DNA of 64,000 bases from assembly GCA_019313905.1 (NCBI GenBank), contig JAFDAI010000005.1, positions 1-64,000 on the forward strand, written 5' to 3'. The position numbers were made by a program, and so were the translations under genes. This DNA is from Deltaproteobacteria bacterium (GTDB lineage: Bacteria; Desulfobacterota; Syntrophia; Syntrophales; UBA2210). Shown here piece after piece: positions 50,761 to 60,656 of this stretch; the stretch's first letter is position 1, and the number at the start of each line of letters is the position of its first letter. The notes under the pieces were generated by a model. The model was given only the letters and a program-made list of their open reading frames with translations, had not been told where the DNA came from and searched no databases.

Positions 50761-51981
50761 CTATTTGACCATCTTCGTGAGATCCCACATGGGGAGAAAT
50801 ATGGCAAGGGCAAAAAAACCAACCACTGCCGCGAGAGAAATTATCAGGACCGGACCTATGGCATCAGACAACCCCTTTACTGCATATTCCACCTCATCGT
50901 CATAATGGGTGGAAACCACCCTAAGCATTTCTTCAAGCTGCCCGGATTCTTCACCCACCGCTACCATATCCACTATCATGGGGGTAAAGTATTTTGCCGA
51001 GCGCAGGGGACCGGATATTCCCCTTCCCTCTTCAACTTTATCTTTCAGTCTCAAAAATTCCCTGCTTATGGCCGCGTTTCCGATTGTCCCGGAGAGAATT
51101 TCAAACGAGTCCAAAACAGTAACACCGCTCGCCTGCAAAATGGAGAAGATGCTTGCAAAGCGGGACATTGCCGCCTTCTCAAGAAGATTTCCTATTAAAG
51201 GAACCCGCAGAATAAATCTGTCTCTTACATACCGTCCCGGTTCGGTCTTGAACCAGTATTTCAAACCCACAATCACAAGAATGAGACCACCCAGCAACAA
51301 ATACCAGTAGTTATGCAGAAATCGGTACATATGCAGACATACAGCAGTGGGCAAAGGAAGATCCAGCCCTGCTTTGGTAAATATCTTTACGAACTTGGGA
51401 ATAACAAATGTAAGAAGCACCAAAAAAGCCCCGACAAGGGCAATCACGACAATAATCGGATATTGCAGGGCCGATTTGATGTTTGATTTCACCTTGTGCT
51501 CATGCTCCATAATATAAATCAGTCGCTCAAGCACATCTGCAAGAGTACCGCTGGACTCCCCTGCTTTGATCATGCTGATATACAGAGGGGAGAATATGCC
51601 GGGGTGTTTTCCGAAAACTTCATTCAGGGAAAAACCCTCTTTTATCTCTACAGCCATGGAGGCTATAGCGCTTTTAAGTTTCAGGTTCTGTGTCTGATTC
51701 TCCAGCACCTCCAGCACTTTAAGTATCGACAACCCGGCAATAAGCATGGTTCTGAATTGCTTGGTAAACAGTATCAGTTCTTCCATTTTGACAGATGCCA
51801 GCTTCGCCTGTATCCTGGCCAGGAAATCGCTGGATGTAGCGGAACTTTCCTCTGTCACAGCGGAAGGAATAAATCCCTGTTCGTTCAGCAAATTTTGGAC
51901 CGCTCCAATCGATTCGGCTTCAACAACGCCGGAAACGGAGGCACCCTTTTGATTAATGGCCTTGTAAGAAAAGCTTGGCAT
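50761..51981 (-). CDS. mshG: type II secretion/type IV pilus inner-membrane platform protein (PilC/GspF/MshG)
   Basis: PSFSYKAINQKGASVSGVVEAES...FTKQFRTMLIAGLSILKVLEVL...SGTLADVLERLIYIMEHEHKVKSNIKSALQYPI. Confidence 0.93.
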   Translation of the reverse strand: MPSFSYKAINQKGASVSGVVEAESIGAVQNLLNEQGFIPSAVTEESSATSSDFLARIQAKLASVKMEELILFTKQFRTMLIAGLSILKVLEVLENQTQNLKLKSAIASMAVEIKEGFSLNEVFGKHPGIFSPLYISMIKAGESSGTLADVLERLIYIMEHEHKVKSNIKSALQYPIIVVIALVGAFLVLLTFVIPKFVKIFTKAGLDLPLPTAVCLHMYRFLHNYWYLLLGGLILVIVGLKYWFKTEPGRYVRDRFILRVPLIGNLLEKAAMSRFASIFSILQASGVTVLDSFEILSGTIGNAAISREFLRLKDKVEEGRGISGPLRSAKYFTPMIVDMVAVGEESGQLEEMLRVVSTHYDDEVEYAVKGLSDAIGPVLIISLAAVVGFFALAIFLPMWDLTKMVK

Positions 51982-51996
51982 TCACAATATCCTTGT

Positions 51997-53706
51997 CTAT
52001 ACCAGCATAACCGTTGATGCCGCTTCTTCAAGTGTTGTTATGCCCCGAACCACTTTGTCCGCGGCGTCATCTTTAAGGGTTCGAAGTTTTCCCGCCTTTT
52101 TCGCTCCCCGTGCAATCTCCTGTGCCGTCTTTCCCTTGACAATCATCTCCTGGATTGCCTCATCAATCTGCAAGACTTCAAAGACACCTGTACGCCCCTT
52201 ATATCCGGTATTCATGCACTGGGCACACCCCCTGCCCCGTTGGAAATCGGCATTTTCAACTTTGTCAAGCCCCCATGCCTTTAACGCATCCATCGGAGGC
52301 GTATATGGCTCTTTACAGTACGGGCAAATAGTCCTCATAAGACGCTGCGCGAACGAGACCAGAAGAACGGAAGATGTGAGAAACGGCTCTATTCCCATCT
52401 CTGTAAGCCTTGTAACAGCCCCCGCTGAATCATTCGTGTGAAGGGTGCTCAAAACCCTGTGTCCTGTGAGAGCGGCCTGTGTCGCGAGGCCCGCCGTCTC
52501 ACTATCTCTTATCTCACCCACCAGCATGACATCGGGGTCCTGGCGGAGCATTGATCTGAGTCCGCTGGCAAAGGTCATACCCGCTTTGCGGTTAAGCTGC
52601 ACCTGGCGTATATGATCCACCCTGTATTCAACAGGATCTTCCAGGGTGATGATATTGACATCAGGCTTATTGAGTTCTCTCAGGATTGCGTAAAGGCTTG
52701 TGCTCTTGCCGCTGCCTGTCGGCCCGGTACTGAGTATCATGCCATATGGTTTGACTATGGCTGATTCTATCTTTTCCCTGTCCTCATCAGACATTCCAAG
52801 CTGTTTAAGGGAATAAACCCCTGAACTCATATCAAGAAGGCGCAGCACTATATTCTCTCCATGGATAGTAGGAAGCGCAGATGCCCTGATATTAATCTCC
52901 CTTTTCTCCATTTTAACTGTAAATCGCCCGTCCTGAGGGACTCTTGATACGGCTATATCCATATTTGAGAGGATCTTTACGCGCGACACAATAGGAAGCA
53001 TGAGAGATTTTGGAGGAGATGGAACCTCACGAAGCTTCCCGTCGATACGAAACCTCAGTTGGGCCCTGTCCGCTTCCGGGCTGATATGAATATCACTTGC
53101 GCCTTCGCGAACAGCCTGCGCGATTATAGAATTTACAATACGGACAACAGGGGCCTCTTCGGCCATATCCTGGAGAGAACTTACACGAACATCCGCTTTC
53201 ACCGAAGATATTTCTTCTTCGACATCAACCTCCACCCCTTCCACTCCTTCCAGGATCTGTTGCAGTCCCCCGGTTTGAGCTCCGTACGTAAGGATAATCA
53301 ACTGGTTTATTTCTTTCTCTGAACAAATAACCGGTGTGACTTCCATATTTGCGAGCAACTCTATGGAATCAATAGCGTCGATATCCATAGGATCCGTCAT
53401 GGCTACGGTGAGGAGATTTCTCTTCTTTTTCAGGGGAGTTACCTGGTATTTCTGAGCTATATCAAAGGGAACCAGGCTTGCCAGATCTTGGTCTATAGGG
53501 TATTTTTCGGGAATATATTTCTCAACATTCAGTTGCTTGCTGATCTGGTCTATGATCTGATCTTCTCTGACCCACCCTTCCTGAATCAGATATTGTCCAA
53601 GCTTCAGACCTGCTTTTTTCTGCCCGGGCAACGCCTGTTCCAATTGATCTTCAGTCAACAACTCGGCGTTTACAAGCATTTCTCCTAATCTTTTTCGTAT
53701 TCTCAA
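51997..53706 (-). CDS. mshE: type IV pilus extension/T2SS ATPase (PilB/GspE/MshE) with N-terminal MshEN domain
   Basis: GMILSTGPTGSGKSTSLYAILRELN...EDPVEYRVDHIRQVQLN...GLRSMLRQDPDVMLVGEIRDSETA...CPYC...CAQC zinc motif; tandem RLGxxL/KLGxxL MshEN repeats at the N terminus. Confidence 0.95.
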   Translation of the reverse strand: MRIRKRLGEMLVNAELLTEDQLEQALPGQKKAGLKLGQYLIQEGWVREDQIIDQISKQLNVEKYIPEKYPIDQDLASLVPFDIAQKYQVTPLKKKRNLLTVAMTDPMDIDAIDSIELLANMEVTPVICSEKEINQLIILTYGAQTGGLQQILEGVEGVEVDVEEEISSVKADVRVSSLQDMAEEAPVVRIVNSIIAQAVREGASDIHISPEADRAQLRFRIDGKLREVPSPPKSLMLPIVSRVKILSNMDIAVSRVPQDGRFTVKMEKREINIRASALPTIHGENIVLRLLDMSSGVYSLKQLGMSDEDREKIESAIVKPYGMILSTGPTGSGKSTSLYAILRELNKPDVNIITLEDPVEYRVDHIRQVQLNRKAGMTFASGLRSMLRQDPDVMLVGEIRDSETAGLATQAALTGHRVLSTLHTNDSAGAVTRLTEMGIEPFLTSSVLLVSFAQRLMRTICPYCKEPYTPPMDALKAWGLDKVENADFQRGRGCAQCMNTGYKGRTGVFEVLQIDEAIQEMIVKGKTAQEIARGAKKAGKLRTLKDDAADKVVRGITTLEEAASTVMLV

Positions 53707-53739
53707 CTTACAGCCCTTTCTTCTTTTAACAAATAGATA

Positions 53740-55395
53740 CTAACGAGATGCCACATTGGAAAAGAAAACCGTGTCTTCGTCCCAATCCTTAATAATTTTT
53801 GCGCCTGAAGAGATAAATTGCGGCAATCCGGCAATAGCACTTTGCGCGGACTTTTCATCGGCAAAGCCCTTTTTCAGGATGACGTCAAATTTCAGGCCCT
53901 CGCGACCATTCCAGTAGGGAAATATCTGGATCGGGGACAACTGCTCCGGATATTTTTTGTATAATTTATAAATATCCTCAAGGCTGTCTTTCTGCGCCAC
54001 CAGCACCCAGCAGATCCATTCCGACGCGGGGCAAAAATCGGATGGAATCGCCGGAAGATTAACCATTTCTCCTGGTATAATCCTGTCCAGATTCTTTATA
54101 TGGGGATTGGCCTTCCCTATCAACTCAATACGATCCGGAGTACAATCTTCACCATATATACTTTCAGCTATCTCACAAATGGTATCATTCTTCTTTATGC
54201 CCAACTGTCCCAGCGACTCCGGATAACTCTCCCCGGGCAAAAATTCTTTTGCGACAAGAAACGGCTCAGCCGGATGATTCTCCATGGGCAAAGGCTCTTT
54301 TACCGCAAGAGATACCTCCATTGGAGCTTCCACTGGAACGGCAACCGTATTCACCGGTTGAGTTGTAATCTCGTTTCCCGATTCATTTAACATTCCTTTC
54401 TCAGCAGGTGTATACGTTGACTCTGCCGCACTTGATGGATATTCAACTGTTGCAATAAAACGTTTATACCACCCAGACTCAAACCCAAGCAACAGGACAA
54501 CTATCACACCCGCGACGATAGCAACCCACGCAATCTTTCCTGACCTTTCAACGGTCTTTCCTCTGTGAATACATGACCGCACCACGGACCATTTGGCCCT
54601 TGAACGATTTTGAATAATAAGCGCGAGAATAATCTGATGGCAAAGCCCGACTATTTTTCTCGGATATCCTCCTGTGGCACGATATATCGCCCAAAGAGCC
54701 GGAAATGTAAAGCGAACTGAATTACTCCCACCATTATCACCGGCAATATCCAGGCGAAATCGTATCATCGCCTTTGTATCGGCAAAGGTCATAGGTTGAA
54801 GATTATAAGAAAAGTTGATGCGATCCGCAAAACCCGGGTGTTCCTCAAGTACCTGATAAAACTCTTTCTGAGCAAAGATAATTATCTGTAACAGTTTGTG
54901 CTCATTTGTCTCGTAATTGAGAAATTCCCTCAACATTTCAAGGCAGAAATCCGGGAGTTTCTGCCCCTCGTCTATGATCAGCACCAATAGCTTGTTATCA
55001 TTGACCCCTTTACTAAAGAGATAATTCTTGATCTCCTCCCTTAATTGCCATTCTGTAATATCCGCCTTGCCGCTATCGATGCCCAGCATATCACCTATGG
55101 CACGGAGAAGCTCCACCGGCTTACTGAAATAAGGGTCAAGCAGAAGGTATGTTTCAACATTTTCGTCATTGGCAAACTTGCGTATAATCTGCCTGCAGAG
55201 CGTGGTCTTACCGGCGCCCACATCCCCGATGACGACATTCAGTCCCCGGCGCAGGCGCACCGCAAGCTCAAGATTTTGCAAACATTCTACATGATGCGCA
55301 GATTCATAGAAATACTCCGGATCCGGGGAGTTGGAAAAAGGTTCACTGACAAAATTTAAGATCCCGTAGTATTCCACACGTAACCCCTCAGACAA
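53740..55395 (-). CDS. mshM: ExeA/MshM-like AAA ATPase with LysM-like and SPOR-like C-terminal region
   Basis: FVSEPFSNSPDPEYFYESAHHVECLQNLELAVRLRRGLNVVIGDVGAGKTTLCRQIIRKF...LLVLIIDEGQKLPDFCLEMLREFLNYET; LGIKKNDTICEIAESIYGEDCTPDRIELIGKANPHI (LysM-like). Confidence 0.9.
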   Translation of the reverse strand: MSEGLRVEYYGILNFVSEPFSNSPDPEYFYESAHHVECLQNLELAVRLRRGLNVVIGDVGAGKTTLCRQIIRKFANDENVETYLLLDPYFSKPVELLRAIGDMLGIDSGKADITEWQLREEIKNYLFSKGVNDNKLLVLIIDEGQKLPDFCLEMLREFLNYETNEHKLLQIIIFAQKEFYQVLEEHPGFADRINFSYNLQPMTFADTKAMIRFRLDIAGDNGGSNSVRFTFPALWAIYRATGGYPRKIVGLCHQIILALIIQNRSRAKWSVVRSCIHRGKTVERSGKIAWVAIVAGVIVVLLLGFESGWYKRFIATVEYPSSAAESTYTPAEKGMLNESGNEITTQPVNTVAVPVEAPMEVSLAVKEPLPMENHPAEPFLVAKEFLPGESYPESLGQLGIKKNDTICEIAESIYGEDCTPDRIELIGKANPHIKNLDRIIPGEMVNLPAIPSDFCPASEWICWVLVAQKDSLEDIYKLYKKYPEQLSPIQIFPYWNGREGLKFDVILKKGFADEKSAQSAIAGLPQFISSGAKIIKDWDEDTVFFSNVASR

Positions 55396-55410
55396 CCGTC
55401 AGATGCTGGA

Positions 55411-57351
55411 TTACCTGCTGGCGCTGACTATACATTTAAGACCATGGCCACTTCTTTCCAATGAAGCAGAAACATCCATGGCCTCACGACGAGTTTGATA
55501 ACCTTTCAAACTAACAACAAACCACTTTCCACTTGAAGTATTTCCGATTTCAGTTACCGTTGGAGAATACCCCATATCTGACAATCTTTTTGTTAAGTTC
55601 TCCATGTTGCTTTTTTCTTTCAAAGATGCCACCTGGATCACATATTTACAAGCCCCTTTTTCGGAGTCTTTCGAAATTTTCTCTTTTGTTTTCGGTGAGC
55701 CGGTTTCATTCGATTTGCTCGCTGAAGGTTCTGTCTCAATCTCACCACGTTCTCCATCTTTTTCTGCTTCCCCTGTTTCACTGACCACATCCGGTTTTAA
55801 AATATGTGGCGTGATAAAGATCAGCACCTTTTCCAATTTTTTCGTCTTACTTTCACCTTTAAACAAATAGCCCAGACCGGGGATGTCTTTTAACCATGGA
55901 ACCCCGCTATCTCCTCCTGAACTCCTCTGTTTGCTGAGTCCTGATATAACGATGGTCTCACCATCCTTGACTATCAGAGTTGTATCTGTCTGTTTTTTGA
56001 TGATGTACGGGTTTCCCTGGACAGTACGTGAGGGATCAACTTCATCTTTTTTGATCAGTATCTTCATCTTCATGTTTTCGCCGTCAATTACATGAGGCGT
56101 GATTTCCAGACGGAGAACCGCGTCCTCCCATTTAACTTCCTGCTCACCATCTTCATAAGAGACATAGGGTATTCTTTCACCGTTCTCGGTGAACGCCACC
56201 TGATTGTCCAGCGTAGTTATAGAGGGACTGGAAAGGATATTCAGCTTGCCTTCCGACTGTAATGCAGTCAATTGCATCTCAAGGATACTTCCTCCGATCT
56301 TTCCGAACATCAGCCCAAGCGACGCTGCTCCACCGGCTGCAGTCATGGCGCTACTACCAACAGGAAAGTTAATTCCCATACCCTGTCCACTGATACCGGA
56401 AGAGCCATACACAGGCACATATCCGCCATCTTTAGGACTCTCCCCCGTCGTGCCGGAGCGTCCACCGGGGGTAATATAATAACTGTTGCTTCCCATCGTA
56501 TTGCCATATACGCCACCCCACTGGATCCCAAGTTCCCGGGCGGTATCTTTGGTTGTTTCGACGATATTTGCCTCTATCCGGATCTGTGGAGTAGGTTTGT
56601 CGATCTTGCTGACCATGGGAATAATTCTCTTAAGATCACCCCTGGTCGCCTGTATAACGAGCGAATTCGTGTGTTCATTTACCGTCACCGAACCATAAGG
56701 CTCGCCTTTGTCATTTCTGGTCAGGAAACCTTCAAGAGTCTTCTTGAGTTTACCGGAATCTGCATAATCAACGGGGATAACCATTGTCAATAATGGAGAC
56801 AACCTGCTCCTCATAATCTGTTGTTCCCTTTGCTCTCTCTGAATCTTTTCCAGCTCGAGATCGTTCTTCAGGTCTGCAACCGTTGTTATTCTTATGATAT
56901 TACCATCCCATACGTATGTGAGCATCCGGGAACGCGCAATACTGAGAAAAGCTTCATCCCACGGAACCCGCCTGAAGTCCACACTGACTTTGCCAGTTAT
57001 CTCAGAGTTGATTATTATATTCTGTCTGGCTGCCTTGGCCAGTGCACGAAGGACAACACTTATATCGGTGTCACGCATTATAAGTGTTACCTTTCTGGTC
57101 GGCAGGGCTTTCCTCTTTGTTTTTACATCCCCTGTCATGCCCGGGTCATCCGGTATTTCCAGTGAACGAACCCTGGCAATCGGTGATGTGCCCGTGGACT
57201 TCTTCGCCTCGAGATTCCATTTTTCAAAAAATGTATCTTTCTTTATCTCTTTTGTGCCGGCACAGCCCAGGACAAATACACCAACCATAACGATCAGAAA
57301 CAACCGCGCCAATCTTTCTCCTCTGATTACCCTCAACGCTATATCCTCCAT
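55411..57351 (-). CDS. mshL: secretin (PilQ/MshL-like) with C-terminal SPOR domain
   Basis: TDISVVLRALAKAARQNIIINSEITGKVSVDFRRVPWDEAFLSI...SSPSITTLDNQVAFTENGERIPY...VPWLKDIPGLGYLFKGESKTKKLEKVLIFITPHIL; C-term CKYVIQVASLKEKSNMENLTKRLSDMGYSPTV...GKWFVVSLKGYQTRREAMDVSASL (SPOR-like). Confidence 0.93.
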   Translation of the reverse strand: MEDIALRVIRGERLARLFLIVMVGVFVLGCAGTKEIKKDTFFEKWNLEAKKSTGTSPIARVRSLEIPDDPGMTGDVKTKRKALPTRKVTLIMRDTDISVVLRALAKAARQNIIINSEITGKVSVDFRRVPWDEAFLSIARSRMLTYVWDGNIIRITTVADLKNDLELEKIQREQREQQIMRSRLSPLLTMVIPVDYADSGKLKKTLEGFLTRNDKGEPYGSVTVNEHTNSLVIQATRGDLKRIIPMVSKIDKPTPQIRIEANIVETTKDTARELGIQWGGVYGNTMGSNSYYITPGGRSGTTGESPKDGGYVPVYGSSGISGQGMGINFPVGSSAMTAAGGAASLGLMFGKIGGSILEMQLTALQSEGKLNILSSPSITTLDNQVAFTENGERIPYVSYEDGEQEVKWEDAVLRLEITPHVIDGENMKMKILIKKDEVDPSRTVQGNPYIIKKQTDTTLIVKDGETIVISGLSKQRSSGGDSGVPWLKDIPGLGYLFKGESKTKKLEKVLIFITPHILKPDVVSETGEAEKDGERGEIETEPSASKSNETGSPKTKEKISKDSEKGACKYVIQVASLKEKSNMENLTKRLSDMGYSPTVTEIGNTSSGKWFVVSLKGYQTRREAMDVSASLERSGHGLKCIVSASR

Positions 57352-57357
57352 TAAAGG

Positions 57358-57837
57358 TTATTCTTCTAATAATGGGATGGTAATGCTCATCCCTTTTATT
57401 TTTCCCTCAATAACAACTGCAGAGGGCCTTATATGCCTTACAATATACCCCACAAATTCAAGTTCATCCCCGGCTTCATAGATCACGTTGTTTATAATCG
57501 CTATCTTTTTATTGCCGATCTCCAGATAACCGGTATATTCCAACCCCAGACCCATAACGTTCACCAAAGAGGTGGTTTCTTTATAAAAAGGATCTCTCTC
57601 CCAATTGCTTTCAGCGCTGGTAACGATATCAGCATAAATCGGGTAAGATTCGCTGTCTTTTAAAATCTCCAAAGCATCCGTTATGAGATTGTCTATTTCC
57701 GCTGTGCTCTCCGGGGTTACAGTATTTATCAGCTTCGGCGACGAAGCAATAAAGAAGCTATAAACGCCGTACAGAACAGCAGCCAACATGACAACTACTA
57801 TCACTATCTCCCTTGTCGATACTTTAACTCTTTCCAT
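57358..57837 (-). CDS. small pilus assembly protein (MshK/PilP-position), single TM
   Basis: Single N-terminal TM (EIVIVVVMLAAVLYGVYSFFI) and position between the PilO-like and secretin genes. Confidence 0.6.
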   Translation of the reverse strand: MERVKVSTREIVIVVVMLAAVLYGVYSFFIASSPKLINTVTPESTAEIDNLITDALEILKDSESYPIYADIVTSAESNWERDPFYKETTSLVNVMGLGLEYTGYLEIGNKKIAIINNVIYEAGDELEFVGYIVRHIRPSAVVIEGKIKGMSITIPLLEE

Positions 57838-57908
57838 AATTTCCTTATAATCTCAACCATAAAGCTCAAAGCAAAAAACTGAAAGTTAAAAGCAGTCTCA
57901 CACCTTTC

Positions 57909-58451
57909 TTAACCGATTGCCAGCCATACCTTGAGATAAAATTGCTTGTAGCTGGTTTTCTGCTTTATCTCTATTTCTTCTACCCGCTCCAGAGAAGGTA
58001 TCCCTCCCAATTCTACCAGAAATCTTCTGAAATCGAGAATTTTTCCCTTCAGGTGGATATTAATCATTATATCGCGGGACTTCTCTGTCAAGGTTAACGC
58101 ATCTGGACTAACAGACACAACCTGCATATCGCATTCACCAGCTATTTCTTCAAATAGCGGGGCGATTGTATCTATGTCGTTTCTTGAAAGTTTTTTTATA
58201 TCAGGTAACGGCAATCTCGCATGAACCTTATTTTTACTCTCCTTCACCAGTTCGTTATAGAGGGGCAACAAAACCTTCTGTTTTTCTATATGTTTTACAA
58301 CCTGTGCCGTTCTCACATCCATGGCGCCAATTGATTTTTGGTGCGGATAAATAGCGACAAGGTAGAAAATAGCAAAGATAACAAGACATATCAGAAGGTA
58401 CATCACGCTACGACCGGGAATTTTACCAATATGCGTCTGGATATTCTTCAT
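57909..58451 (-). CDS. PilO/MshJ-like pilus assembly protein
   Basis: RSVMYLLICLVIFAIFYLVAIYPHQKSIGAMDVRTAQVVKHIEKQKVLLPLYNEL...HLKGKILDFRRFLVELGGIPSLERVEEIEIKQ. Confidence 0.8.
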   Translation of the reverse strand: MKNIQTHIGKIPGRSVMYLLICLVIFAIFYLVAIYPHQKSIGAMDVRTAQVVKHIEKQKVLLPLYNELVKESKNKVHARLPLPDIKKLSRNDIDTIAPLFEEIAGECDMQVVSVSPDALTLTEKSRDIMINIHLKGKILDFRRFLVELGGIPSLERVEEIEIKQKTSYKQFYLKVWLAIG

Positions 58452-58459
58452 TTTCAGTC

Positions 58460-60322
58460 CTAAGTAAAATCAATATGTAAGGTAAAGTGAAGCGCCTCGC
58501 TTGCGTGAAAAGGCCCCCTGTTACTTTTATCAATCGCGATTTTTTTAAACATTGGAGACTTCTTAAGTTCGAACACATATTTTGCCAGGGCAGGCTCAAG
58601 AGAACCGGGGTCGCCTTCAATAGCGCCACTTACAGTCATTCTTTCCGTGGAATTCTTCCCTTTTTCCCCGGCAGTTGCCTCCATGTTGGCCTTAACAGAC
58701 AGGAGGCATACATTTTCCGGGGTCAGTTTTGACAACTCTCCTATAACCGCTATGCCAAAGTACCTTTTTTTAAACTTCTTCAGAATAAGCCGGTTTTCTC
58801 TGATTTTAGAAATCATTGCGCGGGCGGGGATTTCAATTGTCTGAACACCATTTTTCAGCTGCTGTTCAAGTCCAACCAGTTTAGTCTTCTTCTGATCAAC
58901 AACACCCCCCGTCCAGAAGAAAATCCCAACAAGAATCAGCATGATCACCGCGAACGCGGAAACTATTACGCGATTAACACTCTTGATACTTTTCAGTTTT
59001 TCCTTATCGCTATATGTAAAGATGAGATTGGGAGTATAAGACAAATCAGATAACGCCAAACCAAGGGTGGAAACGAAGGAAGCTCTATGCGAAACAGATG
59101 TGTTTGATGTAATGTGACCAGAAAATGGATTCTCCGGAGACATAGGATCCAGCACTTCACTTTCTATCCTGAGCTGACCGCCAATATAATCAGCCATAGG
59201 CATGCAAATATCCATGTCACAGAAAACATATATAAAACTTACACTCTCATTACCAAGAACAACAGCATAATGTTCAAAGGTTCTTTCCACCTGCCTTACA
59301 AGTCGCTCCAGGGCGGAACTAATCATCTCAAATATTTTCTCTTTGCTAAGACCGAAACGGACATTCCCTCCATCCGGTTGAGAATTAGAGCCAAGACTGG
59401 AAATCAGGTTTTTCGCATCTGCCAGACTCATGGGGGTTGATGCCTGCCCGGATCCGGATTCCTCGCCTGGAGAGATCGCCGTCCCCTCGCCCGAAACAGC
59501 GGCAGCGGCATACTCTTCCATGAGAGATTCCGCCATGCTGTTTACCCCTGCCCTTATACCTCGCGTCATTACCAGGTTTCCCTCGGAAAAGATGTCTATG
59601 CGCGACGAATCACTTCCGATGTAAAGTGTAGCCACTGTTTGACTATCAAGGGGTATCCAGTTGGCCCTGAACAAATTTTGCATGGCAAAAGGAATAGCCG
59701 TGATGCCGGTCAAAGGGAAACCGATCCCGCTGAAAAGGTCTTCTATCTTATCTGTTTCACGCTTCGAGGCTGTACATACCAGTACCGACAGTTTCCTGAT
59801 ACCGCTTTCGACCACTTCACCCTGAACTTCAAAATCAAGGATTGTTTTCTCTTCGTCAAAGGGTGCGTTTTTCTTCGCTGTCCAGTAAACAGCGTTTTTA
59901 AGCTGTTTCTTCCCCACCTTAGGTATGCGGATGTTCTGCACTTCTACCTTGTCCGACTGGATAAGGCTCCATAAGTTGAAAATCTTTCCAGAACCACAGA
60001 ACTGTGTAAGCTCCGACTTCAGAAAGCCGGCAAATTCAGAAGAGCTTCTTGACATCCCGGCCTTAATAGGAACTTTTTTATAATCAAGTAATTCCCACTG
60101 GCCGCTGGAAGGCTGATTCACCTTGACCAACTTCAGCTCATCGTGGCCGATATTCACGCCAACGGATACAGATTTCCCTGTGAAAAGGCCCTGCATGTTT
60201 TCTTTTCTTGTCTTTTTGGATGGGAAAGTCACTGAAGCGTCAGGTGTTTCACCCGGCTGATCATCATTCCGGATCAGATCAAGCAATTTTTCTGTGGAAG
60301 AAATTTCTTTCGAAGAAGACAA
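58460..60322 (-). CDS. PilM-PilN fusion (MshI-like)
   Basis: Actin-like PilM region (GVNIGHDELKLVKVNQ...VQNIRIPKVGKKQLKNAVYWTAKK) followed by TM VIVSAFAVIMLILVGIFFWTGG and PilN-like coiled coil/periplasmic domain. Confidence 0.85.
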   Translation of the reverse strand: MSSSKEISSTEKLLDLIRNDDQPGETPDASVTFPSKKTRKENMQGLFTGKSVSVGVNIGHDELKLVKVNQPSSGQWELLDYKKVPIKAGMSRSSSEFAGFLKSELTQFCGSGKIFNLWSLIQSDKVEVQNIRIPKVGKKQLKNAVYWTAKKNAPFDEEKTILDFEVQGEVVESGIRKLSVLVCTASKRETDKIEDLFSGIGFPLTGITAIPFAMQNLFRANWIPLDSQTVATLYIGSDSSRIDIFSEGNLVMTRGIRAGVNSMAESLMEEYAAAAVSGEGTAISPGEESGSGQASTPMSLADAKNLISSLGSNSQPDGGNVRFGLSKEKIFEMISSALERLVRQVERTFEHYAVVLGNESVSFIYVFCDMDICMPMADYIGGQLRIESEVLDPMSPENPFSGHITSNTSVSHRASFVSTLGLALSDLSYTPNLIFTYSDKEKLKSIKSVNRVIVSAFAVIMLILVGIFFWTGGVVDQKKTKLVGLEQQLKNGVQTIEIPARAMISKIRENRLILKKFKKRYFGIAVIGELSKLTPENVCLLSVKANMEATAGEKGKNSTERMTVSGAIEGDPGSLEPALAKYVFELKKSPMFKKIAIDKSNRGPFHASEALHFTLHIDFT

Positions 60323-60401
60323 AGCCCAACACCTCCATTTGTCTATTCTCTAAAAGCCAGGAAAATCACAAAACAATGTTTCAATCTATAAAGCAGTCAG
60401 T

Positions 60402-60417
60402 CGCAACAAGATGGCCG
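60402..60417 (-). promoter_or_regulatory. weak candidate sigma-54 promoter upstream of the pilMN-led operon
   Basis: Minus strand CGGCCATCTTGTTGCG keeps GG-N10-GC and TTGC, but the -24 box deviates (CGGCCA). Confidence 0.35.
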
Positions 60418-60431
60418 ACAGTTTGTTTTTT

Positions 60432-60656
60432 TTAAGACATTTTTTTACAACGGTATTCTTCGAGAAGCTTTTTGGCTTTTTCCATATAATCTAAGGGAAA
60501 GTGCCTCAAGAGACGCAAACCATATCGAACCTCGGGAGGCTGGGGAATAATGTCCCTGCCTATATAGCTCCTTATCGTTTTAGCGGAAACTCCAAACGTT
60601 TTCGCCGCATCAGAGATCGTGTAGTACGTCTTCCCTTTTATTATAATCATCGGCAC
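60432..60656 (-). CDS. MerR-like/excisionase-type helix-turn-helix protein
   Basis: GKTYYTISDAAKTFGVSAKTIRSYIGRDIIPQPPEVRYGLRLLRHFPLDYMEKAKKLLEEY; 74 aa. Confidence 0.8.
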   Translation of the reverse strand: MPMIIIKGKTYYTISDAAKTFGVSAKTIRSYIGRDIIPQPPEVRYGLRLLRHFPLDYMEKAKKLLEEYRCKKMS

